64,000 bases of DNA, taken from Saturnia japonica (taxonomy: Eukaryota > Arthropoda > Insecta > Lepidoptera > Saturniidae). The stretch spans positions 9,982,001 through 10,046,000 of the forward strand of contig CM065304.1 in assembly GCA_033032175.1 (NCBI GenBank), read 5' to 3'. A model generated the notes under the pieces. That model was given only the letters and a program-made list of their open reading frames with translations, was not told the origin of the DNA and made no database searches. Below are positions 60,203 through 64,000 of this stretch, in pieces. The translations under genes and the position numbers were made by a program. The stretch's first letter is position 1, and every line of letters begins with the position of its first letter.

Positions 60203-61357
60203 TTACTTTGAATTTTCAATTACACCAAGTTTATCCCTAAAATATTTAAATTTCACTTTACACAAAGCTTTTGTAAATATATCTGCTATCTGATTTTCAG
60301 TACTGACATACTTGAGATCTATTAATTTTTCTATATATTTTTCTTTCATAAAATTATATTTGACTTCTATATGTTTACATCTCTTATGATAGCTTGAATT
60401 TTTAATTAAACAAATAGCACTTTGATTATCGATATTAATATTGATACTATCTTGTTGATATTCTGATATATCAAGCATTAACTGTCTAATCCAGAGAGCT
60501 TCTTTGGTAGCACCACAGGAAGCCATGAATTCGGCCTCTGTAGTTGAGAGTGCGACGGTCGGTTGTCGTTGACTGCTCCATGTCACGGCAGCTCCATTCT
60601 TCATAACGACATATCCTGTTGTTGACCTTCTTGTATCTGGGTCATTGGCGTAGTCTGCATCAGAGTAACATTCGATAATTTCACTTTCATTTGATCTGAA
60701 ACAAAGTCCATAATGTTTAGTTTCTTTTAAATACTTGAATATTTGTTTGACAGCGTTCCAGTGTGTTTGGTCATAGCTGTTGAGAAATCTGCTTGATGTG
60801 CTTACTGCATACATAATATCTGGTCTTCTCACTATGGCAGCAAACATGAGAGACCCTACTGCTTCTCTGTATGGCAGCTCCTTCCCATTGCTACTTTTCT
60901 GTAATGTGACGTGTGGGTCAGCTGGTATGTTGTTTGGATTGGCATCACACATATTAAATTTTGTCAGCATGTCTTCAATATATTTTTCCTGATGAACAAA
61001 AATATAATCATTATGTTGTTCAATTTGCATACCTATGAAGTTTAATGAGTTACTAATTTTAATATTAAATTCGTTCTTCAGGTCTGTTAAAACCTTATTA
61101 ATTAAATCTGAATTTGAAGACAGCAATAGTCCATCATCGACATAAAGCAATAAATAAACTTTAATTTGATTGGCAAAGCTCACATAAACACATTTGTGAG
61201 CATGACTGTTCACAAAGCCATATTTCTTCAAAACAAAGTCAAACTTAGTATTCCAGCATCTAGGTGCTTGCTTTAAGCCATATAGCGATTTATTAAGTTT
61301 GCATACTATGCTTTGTTGAACAGTAAGGCCCTTAGGCGGCGTCATGTATATGTTTAA
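60203..61357 (-). pseudogene. Ty1/copia retrotransposon, RT-RNase H half
   Basis: A 380-codon uninterrupted minus-strand frame. It reads 'LNKSLYGLKQAPRCWN', 'LLLYVDDGLLLSSN' (YVDD catalytic box) and 'NFIGMQIEQ', then RNase H: 'CYSDADYANDPDTRRSTTGY', 'ALSTTEAEFMASCGATKEA', 'INIDNQSAICLIKNSSYHK' and the end 'ADIFTKALCKVKF'. The 3' LTR follows 119 bp on. It starts abruptly at about 61357, so the N-terminal third of RT and everything upstream are missing. The frame is intact, suggesting a fairly young truncated copy. It lies antisense in the first intron of UBE2K. Confidence 0.9.
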
Positions 61358-61389
61358 AAATGTATATGGTTAAAAATTAAAACAAACAA

Positions 61390-62330
61390 TAATATGAGCC
61401 CTACCATTGACTCTTGTTCCTCATCAACAAAATCATTTGTTCTTCTTCCGACTGATGAAACCGAACTTGAATTTTTAATAGCAAACCTAAAAGATAACTC
61501 ATGTTCAGCTCATGATAATATCTCTGGCTTAATTCTAAAATGATACGAAAATGTTTTAGTTGGCCCTCTTACTTTCATTTTCATTTTCCCAAATGCTCTA
61601 AAGTCTTCTGTTATAATACCTATCCATAAAGTTAGGAAAAAAGATTGTGTCAATAACTGTAGGTCTATTTCTATCCTCCCAACCATATCTAAGATACTTG
61701 AAAGATTATTAAATTCCAGGTTAATTAAAAATGTAGAAAAAAAAATCATATTATTTCACCAAATCAATTTAGTTTTCAGAAAAATAGATTGTGTGAAGAT
61801 GCTTTATTAGAATTCACTAATTATATTGTTTCCTCAATAGATAAACAGTCTATGACTCTAGCCATATTTTTAGATCCAGCGAAGGCTTTTGACTCCATCT
61901 CTGTTCCGATTCTTATTAACAAATTAGAACGGATAGGGGTTCGAGGTACTCAGCTCAAATTACTTATTGATTATCTATCAAATAGAACACAATGTGTTAA
62001 GATAGATAACTATATTAGCAATGAATTGCCTATTACTTATGGTGTCCCCCAAGGAAGTATTTAGGTCCTACTCTCTTCCTCATCTATATAAACAATTTAT
62101 GCAACCTCTACTTGCCTTATGATAAAATATTAACATTTGCAAATGACACAACTTTGATTTTTTCAAGCGAATCATGGACTGAAGTATTTGAACATTCACA
62201 AAATGGTTTAAACACTGTGATGCAATGGTTAAATTCAAATTTATTAATTTTCAATATTAATAAAACTAAATATATACCTTTTACCCCATTAAATTATAAA
62301 AATCCCTCCTTACAATGATCTTGCACACTC
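61390..62330 (+). pseudogene. LINE reverse transcriptase fragment, plus strand
   Basis: Frames in order: 'ELEFLIANLKDNSCSAHDNI', then 'NCRSISILPTISKILERLLN' (the YRPISLLPTISKILE block), 'AIFLDPAKAFDSISVPILIN', 'ITYGVPQGS', 'FANDTTLIF' (FADD changed to FAND) and 'WLNSNLLIFNINKTKYIPF'. Frameshifts occur near 61550, 61780 and 62065. The catalytic DD box is mutated to ND. Neither end is complete: the copia piece is on the left, and another LINE's tail interrupts on the right. Confidence 0.75.
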
Positions 62331-64000
62331 TTTTTTTTTTCTCTTTTTTTGGTTAGCCAACAGTTGTACAATATTTCTTTAATTAACATACAGTTTATGA
62401 AAATATGCTTAAAAGTACTAACTAATTATAGGCTAACACAGCATGCAAAATTATATTAGCTAATTATGTCATAAACAATATAATAAAACAAACTAACCAA
62501 AAAAAACTAATGATGTCTAAAACATTACTTATAATAAGCAGTGATACATTTTCGATATTTCGATAAAGTGTCCACATGAATATCTGTTGTTAAACTCACA
62601 CTGTTGTATAATTTACACATCCTAGGAATGGGTGAGTTACTACTAAGCACTATCCTACGCAGAGGCGGAACTAAAGGAGTTATTATGTGACGAGGATATC
62701 TAATAGGCACTCTATAATTAACCATTTGAAGGTTTTCCGGACAATCAATTTTGTTTCTTACGAGTTTATATAAAAATATAAGATCCAAAATATCTCTACG
62801 TTTAGAGAGTGCTACAATTTTAAATTCTTTCATTCTATCTATATATGATTTATTTTTATTTACTTTGCCTACGGAGTACATCATGTGGTATAAACACTTT
62901 TTCTGTATACATTCAATCCTAAGAGAGTGCGTGGCATAGTGTGGTCTCCACACTACACTACAATATTCTAATATGCTGCGCACAATATCATTGTAAAGTA
63001 ATATTTTAGTTTGGGGCTTGCGGAATTCCTTACCATTTATGATTATAAAATCTAAAGACTTAAACGCTTTTTTGACTATTTGACAGACATGAGACACAAA
63101 AGTTAACTTTCTATCAAACGTGATCTCCAAATCTCTAATAACTTCTACTTCTTCTATATTGTGACCTGTAATGTTATAAGTAGAGATTTTATTCTTGTGA
63201 ATTTCATATGTACGCATTTTTTAGAATTAAGATTCATGAAATTAATTTTACACCAATCAATAAGTCTATTGAGATCCTGTTGCAGTAAAAAAACATCTTC
63301 AACACAATCTACAATTTTTAAATTTTTTAAATCATCTGCAAACAGAAACGGCTTTGAGTAATAAAAAGAAAAAGAAACGTCATTTATATATAATAAATAA
63401 ATTTATAAATAATATTGGGCCAAGATTTGATCCCTGTGGGACACCTGAAGTTATTTTACGTTTTATAGACTAAAAACCATTTGCTACAACATAAAAATCA
63501 CGGTCTGTTAGATAAGAACTTATCCAGCTTAGGAAAGGTACTGAGAACCCATATAATGTCAATTTATTGAGCAATAATGCATAAGACACTTTGTCAAAAG
63601 CTTTGCAGAAATCAGTGTATATCACATCCACTTGTTTATTAGAGTCTAGAGCTTCAGCAATGGTTTCAGTAAACAAAACCAAATTGGTACATATGGACCT
63701 TGCTTTTACAAATCCGTGTTGATGAGTAGAAATAAATCTCTGAAAGTACGACTGGATGTAGGGACACACAAGAGCCTCAAACGTTTTACTAAATGCGGAC
63801 AAAACTGATATTGGCCTGTAGTTACTAACTTCAGAGCTGTTATCGGACTTAAAAATTGGTACTACTTTTGCAGTTTTCCACTTTGCAGGAAATACTTCTG
63901 AATTAAGAGACTCATTAAAACAATGAATAAAGGTGCAACCAGTTCTGATGAACAATTAGAAATAAAAAATGGTGGAATTCCATCTGAGCCAGCACCTTTT
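62331..64000 (-). pseudogene. Jockey-like LINE ORF2, minus strand, runs off the window
   Basis: An oligo-T stretch at 62331-62348 (interrupted) marks the 3' tail. Reading leftward from the window edge: 'FPAKWKTAKVVPIFKSDN', 'NYRPISVLSAFSKTFEALV', 'VIYTDFCKAFDKVSYALLLN', then SGVPQGSNLGP near 63430 and LFADD near 63340. Next comes 'IRDLEITFDRKLTFVSHV' and the thumb 'YNDIVRSILEYCSVVWRPHY' to the stop at 62525. Frames shift at about 63220 and 63470. The two largest open parts span 161 and 230 codons, so it is fairly young. The endonuclease and ORF1 lie beyond 64000. Confidence 0.85.

Noticed and set aside
1..64000. CRISPR arrays, bacterial operons, tRNA genes
   Set aside because: No regularly spaced repeats, no tRNA cloverleaf outside SINE heads, and spliced eukaryotic genes throughout.

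Overview
The window reads as repeat-rich nuclear DNA of an insect, most probably a moth or butterfly. The evidence is AT-rich composition, spliced genes with small exons, and several short Helitrons that start TC, end CTAG and sit between A and T. There are also tRNA-like SINEs of lepidopteran style, many 5'-truncated non-LTR retrotransposons (LINEs), and one exon matching the start of the ubiquitin-conjugating enzyme UBE2K/UbcD4. No bacterial operon, CRISPR array or phage signal was seen.

Layout. 1-16 kb is mostly non-coding DNA with a decayed LINE (6.7-8.5 kb), an RTE-like reverse transcriptase fragment (14.1-14.6 kb), Helitrons and SINEs. 16.8-25 kb carries exon-like pieces of one or more minus-strand host genes: a terminal coding exon at 16.84-16.94 kb, a signal-peptide exon at 20.68-20.79 kb, and a GC-rich candidate first exon near 24.9 kb. 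Among them lie a LINE, a Helitron, a hAT remnant and a SINE. 26-29.7 kb is AT-rich with a possible short minus-strand transcript of tiny ORFs.

29.8-37.3 kb is the most unusual part. A P-element-like (THAP9-type) transposase 3' half lies in two arms of about 2.5 kb as a large inverted duplication. Further right is a separate four-exon THAP plus coiled-coil reading frame, broken by one stop codon. A LINE insertion with target-site duplication and a MITE with an 8-bp duplication lie between. 37.4-42.1 kb holds the front half of a Ty1/copia element, a Merlin-like fragment and a 5'-truncated Jockey-like LINE.

43.0-44.1 kb contains an intact-looking three-exon gene for an 88-residue coiled-coil protein. 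46-54.7 kb is again transposon remnants. 54.7-58.8 kb holds two host genes head to head: a small three-exon minus-strand gene with a 1-nt frameshift, and the UBE2K start exon on the plus strand. They are pushed apart by a complete Tc1/mariner-type element with DD82E spacing (Sailor type), which is itself interrupted by a LINE. From 58.8 kb on is UBE2K intron DNA filled with the back half of a copia element plus LTR and two opposed LINEs, one running off the right edge.

The host genes visible are few: UBE2K exon, the 88-aa gene, the about 89-aa gene, and orphan exons on the minus strand. Everything else is mobile-element history: nested insertions, an inverted duplication, and one footprint-like scar. 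No database search was possible; family names rest on motifs read in the translations.
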